Assembly: GCA_946479255.1 (NCBI GenBank)
Contig: CAMLFK010000242.1
Location: 1 to 7,721, forward strand
Origin: an uncultured Oxalobacteraceae bacterium
Lineage (GTDB): Bacteria; Pseudomonadota; Gammaproteobacteria; Burkholderiales; Burkholderiaceae
DNA: 7,721 nucleotides
Direction of reading: 5' to 3'
Of this stretch, positions 5,827 to 7,721 are shown in pieces. Position 1 is the stretch's first letter; the number at the start of each line of letters is the position of its first letter. Below the pieces are notes generated by a model that was not told the origin of the DNA, ran no database searches, and was given only the letters and a program-made list of their open reading frames with translations. The translations under genes and the position numbers were made by a program.

Positions 5827-6255
5827 TTAGCGGCCGCCTTTGTGGCGCAGGCGCTGAATCGCTGCCAACTGGGCAATCGCGGCGGCCATCTCGGCTTGCG
5901 CGCGAGCATAGTCGATCTTCGATTCCTTGTTGTTCATCGCTTCTTCGGCCTGCTTCTTCGCAGCCTGGGCTTTCGCTTCGTCCAGGTCGCCACCGCGGAT
6001 CGCAGTGTCGGCCAGAACCGTCACGCCGGTCGGCTGTACTTCCAGGATGCCGCCGGCGACGAAGACGAACTCTTCTTCCGCCTGGCCGACAACCTTGATC
6101 CGTACAGCACCCGGCCTGATGCGCGTGATCAGCGGGGTGTGCATCGGGTAGATACCCAGCTCACCTGCTTCACCCGGCAACGCGACGAACTCGGCTTCGC
6201 CCGAAAAGATTGACTCTTCGGCCGATACCACGTCAACGTGAATAGTGTGTGCCAT
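5827..6255 (-). CDS. atpC: ATP synthase F1 subunit epsilon
   Basis: This 142-residue protein is the epsilon subunit of the central stalk of F1Fo ATP synthase. It couples rotation to catalysis and can inhibit ATP hydrolysis through its C-terminal helices. The N-terminal beta-sandwich shows [19 protein letters not shown] (residues 27-45) and [18 protein letters not shown] (68-85). The C-terminal part from about residue 90 is a charged, Ala-rich helical hairpin ([15 protein letters not shown]). Length is normal. The frame extends 12 codons further up to 6291, but the ATG at 6255 gives the family N-terminus ([13 protein letters not shown]) and has AGGA (6261-6264) 5 bases upstream. It follows atpD with a 63-base gap and is the last gene before the operon terminator. 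Confidence 0.97.
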   Translation of the reverse strand: MAHTIHVDVVSAEESIFSGEAEFVALPGEAGELGIYPMHTPLITRIRPGAVRIKVVGQAEEEFVFVAGGILEVQPTGVTVLADTAIRGGDLDEAKAQAAKKQAEEAMNNKESKIDYARAQAEMAAAIAQLAAIQRLRHKGGR

Positions 6256-6272
6256 GTGTGTCCTATCGAGAC

Positions 6273-6310
6273 AAGCGCGCTCGCCAGCCAACTACCGCCG
6301 GCGCGCGCTT
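6273..6310 (-). promoter_or_regulatory. Intercistronic hairpin between atpD and atpC
   Basis: AAGCGCGC at 6273-6280 and GCGCGCTT at 6303-6310 are perfect complements over 8 bases, with an inner GCC/GGC pair (6283-6285 with 6300-6302). In the atp transcript the stem begins 8 bases after the atpD stop and ends just before the atpC ribosome binding site. There is no U-run. It may protect the atpD 3' end or tune atpC output; this role is inferred. Confidence 0.5.
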
Positions 6311-6318
6311 ACCCATTC

Positions 6319-7719
<1,401 letters not shown>

Positions 7720-7721
7720 GT

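Noticed and set aside
6256..6291. N-terminal extension of atpC up to 6291
   Set aside because: The ATG at 6255 has a well-spaced AGGA and yields the usual epsilon N-terminus; the extension runs through the intercistronic hairpin.

Overview
The window looks like chromosomal DNA of a GC-rich betaproteobacterium, most likely of the Oxalobacteraceae (Massilia/Duganella/Janthinobacterium-like). This rests on recognising the F1-ATPase subunits, the PabB-PabC fusion and the general protein style; no database search was run. Most of it is housekeeping or broadly distributed metabolism. I see no transposase, integrase, phage gene, CRISPR array, tRNA or rRNA.

Layout from left to right. (1) Bases 1-1317 (+) hold the 3' part of a fused aminodeoxychorismate synthase component I / aminodeoxychorismate lyase gene (folate pathway); its 5' end lies outside the window. 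(2) Bases 1444-3331 (-) hold a three-gene run transcribed leftwards: a CoA-binding Rossmann protein of the YccU type, a PPK2-family polyphosphate kinase whose start overlaps the previous stop by 4 bases (ATGA), and, 47 bases further on, an exported glutathione peroxidase. (3) Bases 3494-4237 (+) hold an exported DUF1264 protein, divergent from that run. (4) Bases 4378-4677 (-) hold a small exported protein with six cysteines including a twin CX3C pattern. (5) Bases 4864-5667 (-) hold a PhyH-like Fe(II)/2-oxoglutarate dioxygenase with an odd C-terminal tail. (6) Bases 5827-7719 (-) hold the distal end of the ATP synthase operon, atpD then atpC, closed by a clear intrinsic terminator near 5776-5800.

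The atp terminator separates a conserved core operon from a less conserved stretch (about 4240-5670). In the middle of that stretch, roughly 4300-4990, the bases become visibly more AT-rich. The best leads for something new are the twin-CX3C secreted protein, the exported DUF1264 protein, and the apparent stop-codon loss that added 42 residues to the dioxygenase. I found no convincing multi-gene novel system. Three genes (GPx, DUF1264, small Cys protein) share a start-site pattern: an upstream in-frame ATG lies next to or within the Shine-Dalgarno sequence of a better second ATG, and I chose the second start in each case.
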